A DNA stretch of 64,000 nt from Odontesthes bonariensis (taxonomy: Eukaryota; Chordata; Actinopteri; Atheriniformes; Atherinopsidae), in contig NC_134510.1 of NCBI RefSeq assembly GCF_027942865.1, forward strand, positions 26,467,209-26,531,208, read 5' to 3'. Below are positions 1-13,192 of this stretch, one piece after another. How positions within the stretch are numbered: position 1 is the stretch's first letter; every line of letters starts with the position of its first letter. Under the pieces are notes generated by a model. The model was not told the origin of the DNA. It saw only the letters and a list, made by a program, of their open reading frames with translations, and ran no database searches. The translations under genes were made by a program, and so were the position numbers.

Positions 1-206
1 TCACCACAGTTTCCGCATTATCCTTAATAGTTACTAATTGTAGTCATAGTCTAAAATGATAACTTTCTTAAAATACAAAGGTATGTACATGCACGCAGTG
101 AGCTTTGCTCTCATGTGGGGAATGTTGAAAATGAACAAAAATACAGTGAAGTTTGGTTGGACATGTGCTACTCAATCTTTTATGCGTTTACTCCTCAACC
201 TCCCAC

Positions 207-676
207 CTTGAATGGTATAAAATCCTTTAAAGCCAGTGTGTCTTTTGATGTTTGAGTAGTCAGAGTGGAACAATAGTTTGAGGCAGCCACCCGGGGATGA
301 GAAGAGCAAGGGATTTACTGAGGACTGGAGCTCCTCGTACTCCTTTTGGCCACACAGAACGGATATCAGGTTTCCATTTGAGAAGACCTGAGCATAAACA
401 TGAGACAAAATAGCTTAGAACAAATCTTACACCAGTAAGTAACCTCAGCTTCTTAAAGTACAAGATTTTGGCCTGACCTTCACTGCATCATTTTCACAGT
501 CTTGGCTGTCCTCCATGTCCAGGTGGATGAGTTTGATTGAGAGGGTGTGACCTTTTGGAGCGCACCTACTCCAGTTTAGACTGGAATGAGGTGAGTATCC
601 ACTGGGATATCCTGGGGACTCCACCCATCCCAGCAGCGTAGAGTGGGCCGTGCAGGAGAGGAGGAGAAGCAGGAGA
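207..676 (-). CDS. Complement C1s/C1r-like serine protease, N-terminal part only
   Basis: Two exons on the minus strand, approximately 676-478 and 387-207, encode the end of a leucine-rich signal peptide and one CUB domain. The rest of the gene lies beyond the left edge. The leader (LLLLLLSCTAHS) is followed by GWVESPGYPSGY, then HLDMEDSQDCEND, SVLCGQ, LFHSDYSN and TGFKGFYT, which is the order of the first CUB domain in C1s, C1r and MASPs. The first intron is bounded by gtcagg and gctcag. The second exon ends at a gtggga donor in phase 1, where an EGF-like module would follow. A further upstream exon with the start codon is likely, because a good acceptor (cttgcctcag) precedes the leader; an alternative is an ATG at 738. 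In family members this protease forms the C1 complex with C1q and starts the classical complement pathway. C1s and C1r cannot be told apart from this piece; position beside ptpn6 and rbp5 agrees with either. Confidence 0.75.
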
Positions 677-738
677 CTGAGGCAAGGTGTGGAAAAAGGA
701 AATTGCAATGGGAAAATATAAACTAATAGATGAAACAT

Positions 739-2670
739 TATTGAGAAAAATTAAATTATACAGGCGTTAGACAGAAAAAAGAAAAGATGTGATATTTTGA
801 ATCGTGTCTGTACTTGATCTTATCACCAAGATGTTGCTATTTTTACCTATCAGTACATCAATATATAGGTATATATAGGTATACATGTCAAAATGTCAAT
901 ATTTCTGAGCTCCAAACAGGGGAAAGTAATTTAATCAGAAACGACTTGAAGGTTAACAAAACTGCTGAGATGTAAAACATTTCAAGAGGAACTGCGTCTC
1001 ATGTTATGCTCAGACACCCTAAAACAAGGAAAAGCTAACTTTGAGAAGCGTAACTCTGAACAAAAGACGAATCATAGTGATAGACACCACGAAAAAGCTC
1101 TAAAACACGCTGAGTCGAGAAATCACAGAGCTACTAATGTGACTCTGCATTAGTAGAGTAAAGAACTTTAAGAGCCTATTACAGCTGGATAACGTGGAAG
1201 TGCTGGCATTGCCCCCCCACATCAAATTGTCTAAAGATGGAAAATTGGCCCGATGAGGAATGTCATCATTCTTTGACAAATCATCCTTCAAGCTTTTTTC
1301 TTCTTCACAATGAATTTATGTTTGGAGGATGCCCAAAGAAGCCTTTTATTCTAAATGTCTGGCCCAAAGGTTGGGGAGGTTAAACTGAATTCTCTTGGTT
1401 CCGTAAAAGCACTTTATGGTAGCGTATTTTTCAATTTTGGGAAATTAATTGTTTCCCCATGAGGGGGCTGTCTTCCAAGACAATACACACATTCACACAG
1501 CTTACACAGATTTTTTTTTACAAGCAAATCATAAAGAACACAGCAGTGACTAAAAACAATCACCAGCTCTAAACCTAATCAAACATATCTGGTGTGTTTT
1601 GAAACAGCAACAAACAGCTTTCTATAACCATTGTTCAAACCTTGTATGATTAATTCTCAAGCTATTGTTGCAGTTATTGCTGTCAAGCAAGGACTATCAC
1701 GAAAATGAAATCATTAAATTGTTATTCAACTTGTTTCCATTATTTTGTCCAACCCCTGTATTACCTGATACAAGAAACAGAAAGCATGAGACACAAAATA
1801 CAGAGCTGCTGTGCAGATTCTAATCATATCAGTCATATTAATAACATTTTAAACATGTCGTGCAAAGCAATGTAATCATATTACATTATGAAATTAAAAA
1901 ATTCTATCCCACCTGAATCTCAACATCGTTATCCGATCAAATCTCTCCTCAAATAAACTCTCAACATGTCCTCTTCCCCTTTTTTATTAATTTATTTTCC
2001 ATTCTTCCCCCACCCCCCGTGGCCCCTCTTCCTCTATCACTCATATTTTGCACCCGTAAGCATTTAGACATCTATTTGTAGACTACTTTTTGTATGTTTG
2101 CAGTACACAGACAGACACTGTGGTTAAATGGGTTGACAGGAAGACAAACTGTGCAAAACATATTTCAGAGTCTTCAAAAAATGGGTTTGCAGTTTTACTT
2201 CAGCAGCATTCCGGCACTGCTGGACAAAGGTTGATTGGAAACAAAGGAGATGGAGGGAAAGGAAGGGGTGTAGTACAAAGAGGAAACAATCTCATTGTGC
2301 CACTTTGAGTAGTTACTGTGCCAAACTCAGCCCTTTAGCTGTGCAGCTAAGGAAACATATGCGCACTCTACCTCGTAGCTCGATGGTTAGGACAGGAAGG
2401 AAATGAGGAGAGAGACAGAGACAGAGAGACGGAGGGGAAAACAGCAAATGAGGGTCAATGGGGCTTTCCATTGTGTAGGATTAGAAAAGACATGAGAAGT
2501 AGGTAAGACACAGTAAGGAGGGGAAAGAAATCTGTTGTCACAGCCAGATCACACATCAGAAGGAGAGTGGAGACAGAAGACTGTGAGCAACGAGTGAGTA
2601 AGCATCAGAAAAAACTGTACCCTTTGAGATCAGATACGGCTGTCATTTTGAGGTTTGAAAGCCAGTTTAA
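739..2670. other. Intergenic stretch between the C1s/C1r-like gene and the TNF receptor gene
   Basis: I see no convincing exon in about 1.9 kb. It is AT-rich, with a purine-rich stretch around 2395-2470. The two flanking genes are divergent, so promoters and first exons of both should lie here. The undetected signal-peptide exon of the TNF receptor gene may also be here. Confidence 0.4.
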
Positions 2671-2739
2671 AGACGAAAGAAGACCAAAGCCTTCGAGCTT
2701 TTACACAAGAGTGGAGGGCTGAACTCGAATGAGCTACGA

Positions 2740-5700
2740 ATGGCAAATACGTGCGAAGATAATAAGTACAGAGGTAAAGATGGGACATGCTGTAAACGCT
2801 GCGATCCAGGTAAGTCAACATCTCAGAGTTTCATTCTCTTTTTCTCTTTGTTCAACAAATGTGAGCAAAACACCGCTTTCCTTGGCTACGGTATTTGCAT
2901 AGTCTGGCATCTAATGCTTGTGTATATTTCACTCTTTTCATTGTTCATCAGGACAGTATGTACAAGCTGAATGTAGTACCACACAAGAAACAAAGTGTGA
3001 GGGCTGTAAACGTGGGTTCTACACAGCCACAGAAAATTACCTGCCAAGATGTGAGGTCTGCAAGGAGTGTATTCCCAGTAAGTCAAAAACATGCACACAC
3101 TGCACTGTATACGTGCACACAGAATACAGAGACACTGTTCCCTCCTCTTCTCCCCCTACTGCAGGGTAATAGTAAATGTGTTCCAGCCGTTTTCTCCTGT
3201 TGATTTATAACCGACTGTAAACTCCAGTCAGCTGCATAATTCAAAGCGTAGTTCTGCTATCACACAATTATAGAAACATTAACCAAAACAAATCTCTTTG
3301 TCATACGTAAAGGAAACAGATTGAGGAAAGTAAGGGAATGTACAGCTCAAAGGAACACCATTTGTGAGTGTTTGGAGGGTTTCTTCTGTAGCACCGATGA
3401 GTGTGACCACTGCAAGAAAGTGACCCACTGCGAACAGGGTTATGGAGTCAAGAGTCAAGGTAGGCATTTTAAATCAAAAGTATAACCATGCTCTTACACA
3501 TGAATCCACACCTTACAGTGAAAACTGGAAACTTTACGTGCTTCTCATTTAATTCCTTTCTACAGCCACTCGCACAAACGACACAATCTGTGCAGAGTGT
3601 GATGAGGGGAGCTACAGCAATGTCACAGATTACAGCTCATCTTGTAAACCGCATACCAGGTAAGACTGCGTCCCTTTATCAGTCATTGTTAATAAATCTA
3701 AAGGATCATGTGCTGTGTGTGAAATGTTAAAGAGTGAGTGAATTAGTCGCCTGTCAATACAGCAGAAATTACTCTTGGTTTTGTTTGATATCCTTGGTTT
3801 ACAAACTCGAAACATCGAACATCCCACATCACACCTACTGTAAAACTGATGGAATAAAACAGTAACAATTTTCTGAGCTCATTTGATCCTGCCTTTCAGT
3901 AGGTTTTCTAGTTAATCAATCATGTCCAAATGAATACTGCATATGTGGACTTTATATACTTTATATACAATTTTTGCGGGAATATTTACTTCTGTAATCT
4001 CATATCTCTTACTTGCAGATGTGAGGACTTGGGGAAAGATCTGAGGAGTCCGGGAACCTTAAAAGCTGATGCCATGTGTGGAAACTTCAAATCTCGTAGG
4101 TCCTTCATTTTCACTTCAGTCCACCAGTACTAATACTACATCTTTTGATTCTTCGATCTGTATTGTTTTTGCTTAAAAGAAAAAAAAACTTTTGGAGTTT
4201 AGTGGACACTCTTATACTGTGTGGCTCGTAGAGTTTCTGTTTACCTCGTGTCAAGATGGGAAGAGGAAGTAGTACTCTGGGAAACCATTTCATGGGGATG
4301 GAGCACTAGTTGCAGTTTATGTCTCTGACATGATGAGAATGATTATGCAATTGCGATAGAAAGAAAAAGGCGAAATCCCCTTTAGATAATAGATGTAAGC
4401 TGCAGTTTAAAAAATCAAATCAAGTCTGACTGGAAGCTGTGAGTTTCAGGTTTTTTATGGTACTCGTCATGCAGCAACACTGATAACCATCAGCAAAGGC
4501 AGGATGCGGTTCACTGGAGAAACCTTTCAGGTCCAAGAAACACTGTGCTGGCAAAAGGAAGCTTTTTGTCAAGTTGTTCTGTTCTGCAGTCAACAACCAG
4601 ATTAGTTGCTCTTTAAGAAGAGTGAACTGGTTTTCTTCTCCAAGGGGAATGAAGTTCAGGCCCTCTCTAACCAGGAAACCTAACACATTGATTCTTAGTG
4701 AGAACTAGTTACCAGATAAATCTGAAAAGGGATCATGGTGACATCAGTGTGGTAAGTTGGTAAGAGTAGGTGCGTAAACAAGCATTATGGAGATTACCTT
4801 TGCCAGGTCATACATACATTCAATATGGACATCTGCTGAACTGCTTTACATGCTCAAAGGCTTCTCTTGAAAAAGCACTTTGTAACCAGAACTTGCTGAA
4901 AAGCTTGCCCGATGCTTTGGTGGAAATGCATTAGCTCCCTACAGAGTGATTGGTTGTGTGGTTTTCAAAGAGAAGTGCAACCGAGAGCCAAAACAGTTCT
5001 TTGTCAAAAAGCTCAATTTAAGGCTGTACAGTGGTGCTTTGAGTTAGAATAGATATTAATATCAGCATGCTAACTTGCTCTCACTGACTATGCCAACATA
5101 TTAATGCAGGTATGATATGCACATTGCTCACCAATTTATAATGCTGGAACTTGAAGATGTGCAGCTGAATCTGCTATAACTGTCCATTAGCCTTATGAGT
5201 ATTTATTTAAAAACCACTTTATTGGACACATTTTGACCTGACGGTATTGATAGAAATTTGTGGGTTTACCTAAAAGAGTTAAATGAATCCCGAGGGCAGC
5301 ATGAGCCATGATGGCACTAGTAGAAAAGCCTTAGGATGACCAAAGTCATTAGATTCATCCTCTGAGAACAGTCCAGTTCCAGTCTAACAGTGAGTTTGAT
5401 ATCTCTGCAGCAAATTGAAGAACCATAGAACCATGTCACTTGTGTGGCTCAAACGATAAGTACAAATTAATCCAAAGGGGAGTGAATAAGACTGACCAGA
5501 CATCAGTCATGAACAAGAAGGAGTCTTTACAAATGCTGCTACGAGTGAGTTCAGTCATTAAGTGTCATTCGGACATTCATGCAAAGCTTTGACAACTTAA
5601 CATCGATCAAGGGTAAGAGGGGTTAGCGGCAAGAGGTTTGATGCAGGAAATCTTTTAGTGCGCAAAACTCCTGTGCGGTACACGTGACGTAAATGTCTTC

Positions 5701-8700
5701 ATCAGAGCCTACATTCATGACTCACATGAACTCATGTCCCCAAAGATATCTCTTTCTGTAGATGTTGAGCTACTGGGTTGTGGTCCTTCAAGCAAACACT
5801 AAAATAAGGACAACTACAGGTTCACAGTGCCCAGAGCATTACAGGCTGCATTCCTTAATTATGTGTAATCCAGACTAGGGTTTAATGACCAATCTAAATT
5901 GTACCGCTATAGTTGAGAAAATATAACAAAACTGTTATTATTAAGATTAAGATCACAGTTATTGTCATGCACAAACTGTAAGAACCGCCAACCTTCCAGT
6001 TGGACGACCCACTCAAACCACTGATCTAACCATGATCCTAAAACAGCCAATATCAAAACCAGCTACACATTACAGTAAAAACATTTCATGTTTATGATAG
6101 AGCTCGTGCCAATTTTTATCTTCAAGTAAAGTAAAGTACAGTAAAAACTCAGTAACAACTTCACCTTTGTGGTGCTGGTACTGATTGCCATGCAGAGTTT
6201 AACAGAAAATCCATTCTTGACATGTTAGAAAGCATAAACAGAGGTTGTTAAGAATTAGTTTCCATGTAAGAAAATGTTTTCATTGTTCACATACAGGCAC
6301 CATAGTGTGTCAACAAACTAAATCCACCATATAAATCATGCCAGTACATCTTACAAAGATCAAAGTACAAATGAGATTAGTTTTGTTTAATTAGTTTTGT
6401 CCTCGAGTCTAGGGAGGGGTAACACTGAGGGAATTAGCCTGAAAGTTTGCAGTGATCATAATTGAAAATGACCACATTTTCCATGTGGTCATTTTGGATA
6501 TTTGTCAGCTTTTAACTCTACATACAAGTTTATATGGTTTAAACATTTGTCAGACCTGTGTTAGATCGTTTAAATCCAGTCAGAACCCATCAAGTAGCGA
6601 AACACATCAAGAGTGCAGAAAATCCAGATCAAACGTTGTTGAGTACACTGTGTTTTATATGAGGTATAAAAATGGAGAATATAATCATACATATTTATTA
6701 AGTTCGTATATTAATTGATAGTTTATATATATATATATATATACATATTTGTCAGATCAGGGCCAGCTTAATTAAAACCAGTCAGGTCTGCTTAATCAAA
6801 TCTAGAAGTATGTAACACTATGATGCTTTAAGGAGAGACAGCAAAAGTGCATACACAAAGATTTGTAACTAATCAGGATCACCATGAAATTTTAGGACAG
6901 TTCATTCCTCTTGTTTTCTCAATTTTTTTTACATTTCAGTATGCAAATGAGCAGTATTATCAAGTTAAATCTGTCCTCATTTGCAAACATTTTTTAAGCT
7001 GAGATCTTTACATTGACATTTATTTACATTTGGCAGACGCTTCTATCCAAAGTGGATAGAAGTGGATAGAAATAAGGAAAAAGGAGAATTTCCAATTGAG
7101 TATATTTGAAAGAACAATTTACAATAAACAATGATAACGTCAGGAGGCAGCTAGACCACCTAAACCTATGTTTAGGTTAGTTAATTGCAGTTCAAGGGAA
7201 GAAAAAAAACCTGGGATCTGAGTATTTGCCATGATGAAAATGATGTTCTTCCTTTCACGTGACGTATTTGAGTTAAAGGTTTTTACTGATGGGATTAGGG
7301 ACGTGGGCTGCACCGTGGTGTGGTGGTTAGCACCATCGCCTCACAGCGAGAGATTCAAATGGCTCGAATCCTGGCTGGGGTTTTTCTGTGTTGAGTTTGC
7401 ATGGGTTCTCTCCGGGGACTCCGGCTTTCTCCCACCGTCCAAAAACATGCATGTTAGGTTAAGTGGTGATTCTATATTCGAGGACTGAGTGTGAGCATCC
7501 GGGGTTGTTTGTCTCTGTGTTGGCCCTGAGATGGGCTCCCCTTGCACACTTCTCACCCGGTGGCAGGTGGGATAGGCTCTCGCCCACTCCAAAACCCCAA
7601 ATTGGATTAATTGGGTTAAGAAAAGACTTGGATGGATGTGAGATGTGTATTTTTATCACTCATAAATCAGAAAGGACTTTTTTTTTAGTAATAAAACTCA
7701 TCTGCACGATCTCTTGCTTGAAACCCCCCCCCTTACGGCAGTTGTCGAAGCAGTTGTGTTTTCTTGTTGTTGTTTTTACTTATTTAACTAAGCAGCAGCT
7801 GAGTGTGGCTTTTAGACATTCAAATCAATGCCTGAACATAATGCTTTCTGTCCGTTGATCACATTTACACCAGTTTTAAAAACTCACAAAATGTTTGTGT
7901 GTTTGTTTAATCATCCAATAAATGTTTTATCACACGCAAGGTTTTTTTCTACATGGTAATCATACATTTTTGTGGTTGAAAGCATTCGTTGTTGCTTTTG
8001 ATTAATCTGTTTTCGATGGTTCATGAAAGGATTTATAATTGTTGACAAATACATGAAATATACAGTAAAATCGTTGATATACTGAAACTACGGTATAGTG
8101 TATTGTGCGCTGCTTAGAAATGCTACTCTTTGCAGAAAATGGTCTGCTGTGGTATCTGTTTCCTGTCAACATAATTAACAATGACTATATTAAGTGAGAA
8201 ATAGAAATGATTTCATTCGTAATTGTCATTTTAGTCATTGCCTTGCTGATTTCATTAATGAAGAAACTAGATCAGTACTCAGTGATCAGTAACTCCCACT
8301 CTATATTTCCCAGAAGTTACAGCACACTTATATAAATGTGACCTCATTCAAATCTAATCTTCCTCTCTCTGTCTCCGTGCATCAGATTGTCCTTGGATGC
8401 TACCTGCAGGCTTGTGGTCAGGACTCGTGTTGACCCTACTCATCGTGGCTGTTTTCATCATCTGGAGAGCGAGACGCAAATCATATAAATCGGGTGTGTT
8501 CAAAACGTCACGTGTGGGTGTGTTTTAATGTTGCTTTTGTCACACTTTTGTTCTCATGCTGGTTCGAAAGAAAAAAAATCCTTGCTGCAAAAGCAACAAT
8601 GTCATGTGCACGTATACGGCAGTAATAACTTCTGTTGTTCACCACAACTGTGAGAGCCATTTGCTTTGAAGTCGTACAGTTGAAGGTCACTGCTTATCTC

Positions 8701-11700
8701 TGTCAAACATACCCTCCCACTGTTTCCTTGCAGTGAATTAGTAACAAAAAGTCTGGTTAAGTTAATGTTGCACAACTGATTTTCGTAAACATACATAAAC
8801 ACACACACACACACATATATATACATATCACTTTGAATGATTAGGTCTGGTGCCTCTAAATAAAAGAAATGAATTTAAGAAGTAGAAGAAGTAGTCAAAC
8901 ACAGACAGATTAAATAAGGAGCTGCTAAGTTTGTTGCTACACAAGCTTCAACAAGGATGACAAACTGAATGAGAAAGCCACATCCTGTACAGTTTTACCC
9001 TGACACAGTTGTATGATATGAATGTGACGCATACCAACTCATTCTGAGAAACCAGTCCTACGTATGTGGCACAGAGCTGTCACATTATGTTTTGGCTGAC
9101 ACTGTATTATAGTTGACATTTACTCATTTTCCACAGAAGCAATGTGCTAATACTGGAACTGACAGATTAAATACAATAAATGGGGGGCCCTTTGGTCTTC
9201 AAGAGCAAGCGCTTATTCAGATTTTCAGTGTTTCACATGAAAAGCGTCAAATGTCAGTTGAATTCCTGCTCTGTGTGTGCTTTCCACACAGATTAACATA
9301 TTTGCACGTCAATACTTTCAACGTTATTTCAACAGAAATTACGAAAAACGACAATCTTCCCTTTTTGCTTCAGTGTTATGTTAGTTTCAGTTTTATCTGC
9401 CGACGTTTTGAGATATTTCTACTGCCGCCCCCACAAATTAGAGATGAGAAGAATTCAGTTTTATGGCTCAAAACACTGTTTTAATGATGAAACAGTGAAA
9501 AATGATGATAGTAACATTTGTTTGCCTTTGGAAAACAAATAATGTCCTTGTTTCATTTGGGTTAAGTTCCCTCTGTGGTGATCCTAAATACTTAAAGAGA
9601 AGGCATCGAGACTTCTTTTATGTTCCTCTTTCCTCGAATCTTTGTTTTTTTTTTAGTCGTTGCTTCACTTGGATGTTTTACGGTTACTCTACAGCACCAT
9701 GTCTGGACTGATTTCTTCCCTAAATGGCTAATTTGACATTAAAATGCTGTGGTACGAGCCTCATTGTGCTCACAGAGTTTAAGATTTGGATGAATCAGCA
9801 GGCTTTGGTGATGTCACAACTAATTTTCCACCAATCGATATCCATGCGTTTCTAAAAAATGAAATCTCCAGAACGTCAAGAATAGATAAATTACCATTTC
9901 TATATGGATATATAGATATTCGTATACACATGATTTTATTCAGAATTGTTATCTATGTCTTTAAATGTAAATTGGAGAGGATCCATCACTCAGTAGGAGG
10001 AAGCTGTTAGCAAAACCTTTTTGTACTTATTGGTCACCATTTAGTATAAAATCCAACACATGGCACCTCCACAGGGCAGCGAGGCATGGAGGAATACCTC
10101 GAGATTCAATTCAAGGCCTTTCTCATTAGGTGTTGCATACAGATTATAAATGAGTGACATTAAACAAAATAACATAGCCAGGGTGTCTTTGGTTGTTTAT
10201 CGATCCCTCTTCTCTGTAGTTTGGAAGGTTTCCATGATGGCTTCAGCAGATTTCAATACTCTTTCAATAATCTTTTTGAGGCCCACTGAGTGCATCTGTA
10301 ACGTCTCTCAGTTTTGCATAGATTGATGCATAAGTTTCATTTTTCAGCATTAAATGTGCAAGACCATTATGATGGATTGAGACTGTTTTGAGTCAGAAAT
10401 AACCACAGTGTTTTCTGAAAAAGGAAACCTCAAACTTTTTACAACCTTCTATGAGTTCAAGACTTTGGGAGCATTTGATACTGAAAAGATGATTTTGAAG
10501 TGGGATGTCTCTTACATATACGTTTCAATTCTTCCTGTTACTGTCATGAAAGTATGACACATTTTACAAGGAACTATGACATGTTTCGGTCATGTCGGCC
10601 TTCAGTCTGATATCATTATACTGCGCACACCAAATCCCAGTTAACTGGTAAATAAAACATTATAAAACATAAAACATCCTCCAACTTCTAAAACAATGGA
10701 TATTACCTTATGGAACCAAGTCTCAGTTTCAATAGATTCATGTCAGTAATGAAGGTAACATGAATGACTTATGAAAACACTTTAATACCTTGCTGCTAAT
10801 GTGAAAGGTTGAAAATATACTACAGTAAATGTTTCTTAGACAGCTGATAAAAACAGTTCGTGATCGAGAGATTTATTTTTTAGACTGAGGCAGAGATGTC
10901 TCTAAATATGAAGATTAAAGAGGCGACAGTGTAAATAAAAAGGACAAGAATGATGCTCAAAACAAGACAAAATCTATCAGAGATATCAGAAGTGGTTTGT
11001 TTTGTCACAATTGGATGTCAGGGCTCCTCTTAAAAGGCAGAGCTTAGTGTATGTTGTGGCAGATTCAGAAGCATGACATTAAATTACTTTAGCATCGAGG
11101 AAAAAGCGTGCACGGCAGGTAAAATAAAAAACCTCCACAGGATGTAGGCAAACCCATTTCCTCAAAAACAATCTGGAGAACTTCTGGAGAACTTTACTTC
11201 AGAGGGTTCACCACCGGCAAGCCTCAATTACAGAAAGACGGGTTGGCGGTTTCTTAAGCAGTTAGAACAAAGTTCTACAGAGAGTGGAAACAAAATGTTA
11301 GAGGGGAGTGCGGAGAAAAACAACAGACCACCTCATCTTTCTAAGGTGGTGGGGATGTCACATCAAAAGTCACCGAGCGACACGTTTTAATTTAGAAACA
11401 CAACACGGGAAAACGTCCTTAAATATCTTTGTCCATTTAGCGACTAGTTTTCAGTCCGAGCATCATCTGTGGACATGTGAGGCATCTCCTTTCAGGCTGA
11501 TTTTAAATTTCACTTCCTGTGTATCCGTCCCAAATACGTTTGAATTTGAGGCGCTGCATTAAAAGGCTTATATCTCCAACACTGTACTTTCAACACTGAC
11601 CTAATGCTTAGGACTTAATACTTACATTAAAGCTGAGACTATTTTGATGGATATAATAGATTCTTCATTATTTGGTGTTTGCTAAATATGAAGTCTGAGA

Positions 11701-13192
11701 GTTGTTTAGGTTTCTGTAAAAAACAGAAAAAGTCACGACAGCAATCTGATGTGGCGAGACTTTGTCACATTTCTGTATCACTTTCAGTATGAGACACTTA
11801 AAAACAATGACTAATAGTGCAACAGTGTGCAACAATAGTGTCATCTAAGGGTCTTTTGACATAGTTCAACTTGTCAATAAGTCACTAGTTCCTCCGTTTT
11901 TTTGCTCTTGCTCTGGTGCACTGGACATCATCTAAAATCTTGTAATGATAATCATATTTATGTTTGTAAGCATGAGGTTGAAAGATCTTATTTGTTAATG
12001 TGGTATGTTCTCTGTGTGGCAGACAGCCGCACCGTTCCTGTTACTCTGATGGAGATTGCTCTTGAACCACCTTTATCTCCGCTGGAGCTGTCTTCTCATT
12101 GTCAAGAGAGCGGCACTGAGGACGACTACAAATTACAACTTTTTAAAACAGGTACTAAATCCCCAATACGCTCTGGATTTTTAATGCCTGTTTATGCAGT
12201 GAGAGGTTTCTGAATTAATCAGGTATGGTGTTTGTTGCTTTAAGAAAAGTAAGAGAAAAGGTCAAATCGGTTGAAGAGAAACTGACTCGTCATACAGCAG
12301 GATAATGACCTGAAACATCAGAGGAAGGGAACTGATAGCAGACTTCAAATGATGAAGGCTCAGCACAGGCTACAGACAGGGTGGGATGTGATGAACTGAA
12401 GACAAAAGTGAAAGCAAATCAATGGAATTCTGGGAAATTTGTTTGCATTAACATTATTAACTCGTGGTTTTGATTTACTTCCATGCTACAAGAAGGTTAG
12501 TGTATAGGTCTCAGTTACCATTGCTGCTCTGCTTTGAATTGTGGAATGCTGGGGACACATAAAAGGAAAGACCTGGATTAATGAGTTGAGTGATGTGCTG
12601 TGCAAAGTCTGACGCTGCAGGCTGTGAGGGATGAAAGTGTCGATAATTAGCCCTCACCTAGGAGACTTCTTGAACCATTAGCTTGTGTAGTTAGATGCCA
12701 CTCTGCACTGTGGTCATCAAAACAGGACATTTATTCCTCTATTACAGTTCAAAGACTTGCACAGTCTTTCACAAGAAGCCCCAAAGCCTTTCATGGTTAT
12801 CCAACACATTAGAATAACTATAATTGTTAGTCTACCAGTTTTTTTCTTTCCCCAGCAGTCTATTAGCAGCATGGGAATTCCCAGGCTAGCAGTCTATATT
12901 AGCCTAATCATCAGTGCACATATCTGTTTTAGCCCCATTAAAACGGACTCATCATTAACCCAATAAAACCTCACATCGAGGTTCAGAAAGGGCATGTTTC
13001 ACACTGATTTTGCTTATGTCATCTTCTTCAGATGATACTCTGATCAACTGCAGCAGCCATCCCATAATTCAACGGAAGCTCTCTGTTTCGTTTCTTGAGT
13101 CCAATCACAATAAAGAAAGCTCTGGATACGACACGGCCAACTTCCTGAGGTCGCACTCGGAGCCACAGGAAGACGAGTGGTGTGGGACATAA
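2740..13192 (+). CDS. ltbr: TNF receptor superfamily member, lymphotoxin-beta-receptor-like (CD40-like alternative)
   Basis: Eight plus-strand exons join in frame: 2740-2809, 2952-3077, 3313-3459, 3566-3659, 4019-4095, 8386-8493, 12023-12151 and 13032-13192, giving 303 residues from the ATG at 2740. Exons 1-5 carry four cysteine-rich modules. Exon 6 holds one membrane helix (SGLVLTLLIVAVFIIW) followed by a stop-transfer RARRK. Exons 7-8 form a tail of about 100 residues without a death domain. Stretches such as YVQAECS, NYLPRCEVCKEC and CKPHTRCEDLG resemble LTBR most. The third and fourth modules (DTICAECDEGSYSNVT) also resemble CD40. The tail ends with SEPQEDEW, which contains a PxExx-aromatic TRAF6-type motif. 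LTBR, unlike CD40, lies in the human 12p13.31 block, so LTBR is favoured. No signal peptide follows the ATG at 2740 and an in-frame stop lies at 2668-2670, so a true first exon is probably missing from this model. Family members bind TNF-type ligands at the cell surface and signal through TRAFs. Confidence 0.7.
6465..6495. repeat. Perfect 13-bp inverted repeat (hairpin)
   Basis: AAAATGACCACAT at 6465-6477 and its exact reverse complement at 6483-6495 are separated by a 5-base loop. Pairing stops abruptly at both outer edges. It lies in intron 5 of the TNF receptor gene with no attached coding sequence. Confidence 0.9.
6724..6743. repeat. (TA)n microsatellite
   Basis: About ten TA units in intron 5 of the TNF receptor gene. 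Confidence 0.9.
7014..7063. repeat. Fragment of a dispersed fish repeat
   Basis: The segment ACATTTGGCAGACGCTTCTA followed by TCCAAAGTGG resembles a short sequence repeated very often in teleost genomes (usual form: CAGACGCTTTTATCCAAAGC). It is only about 50 bp long and its family was not determined. Confidence 0.45.
7305..7638 (+). mobile_element. tRNA-derived SINE-like element, copy 1
   Basis: It begins GGGCTGCACCGTGGTG, runs through TGGTTAGCACC and CGCCTCACAGC, and contains GGCTCGAATCC, close to the RNA polymerase III B-box (GGTTCGANNCC). It continues through AAAACATGCATGTTAGGTT to a tail ending TTGGATGGATG. The same order of blocks recurs at 23678-23971, so this is a dispersed repeat. 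No clear target-site duplication was found for this copy, and it is more diverged than copy 2. It lies in intron 5 of the TNF receptor gene. Confidence 0.75.
8494..12022 (+). other. Intron 6 of the TNF receptor gene
   Basis: A 3.5-kb intron between the membrane exon and the first tail exon. It has an AC run at about 8799-8820 and is otherwise AT-rich, with no supported exon or repeat. Confidence 0.45.
8799..8820. repeat. (AC)n/(AT)n microsatellite
   Basis: A run of AC units passes into AT units, in intron 6 of the TNF receptor gene. Confidence 0.85.

Larger units (their letters stand above)
4096..8385 (+). other. Large intron 5 of the TNF receptor gene
   Basis: This 4.3-kb intron separates the extracellular exons from the membrane exon. 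It contains a perfect hairpin at 6465-6495, a TA run near 6724-6743, a short dispersed-repeat fragment at 7014-7063 and a SINE copy at 7305-7638. I see no coding exon in it. Confidence 0.5.

Noticed and set aside
7341..7858. Open frames of up to 131 codons around 7.3-7.9 kb
   Set aside because: They run through the SINE copy at 7305-7638; the same translation pattern appears in the second copy, so they are repeat sequence and not genes.
2740..13192. TNFRSF1A as identity of the TNF receptor gene, because it is in the same human block
   Set aside because: The cytoplasmic exons contain no death domain and the tail is only about 100 residues.
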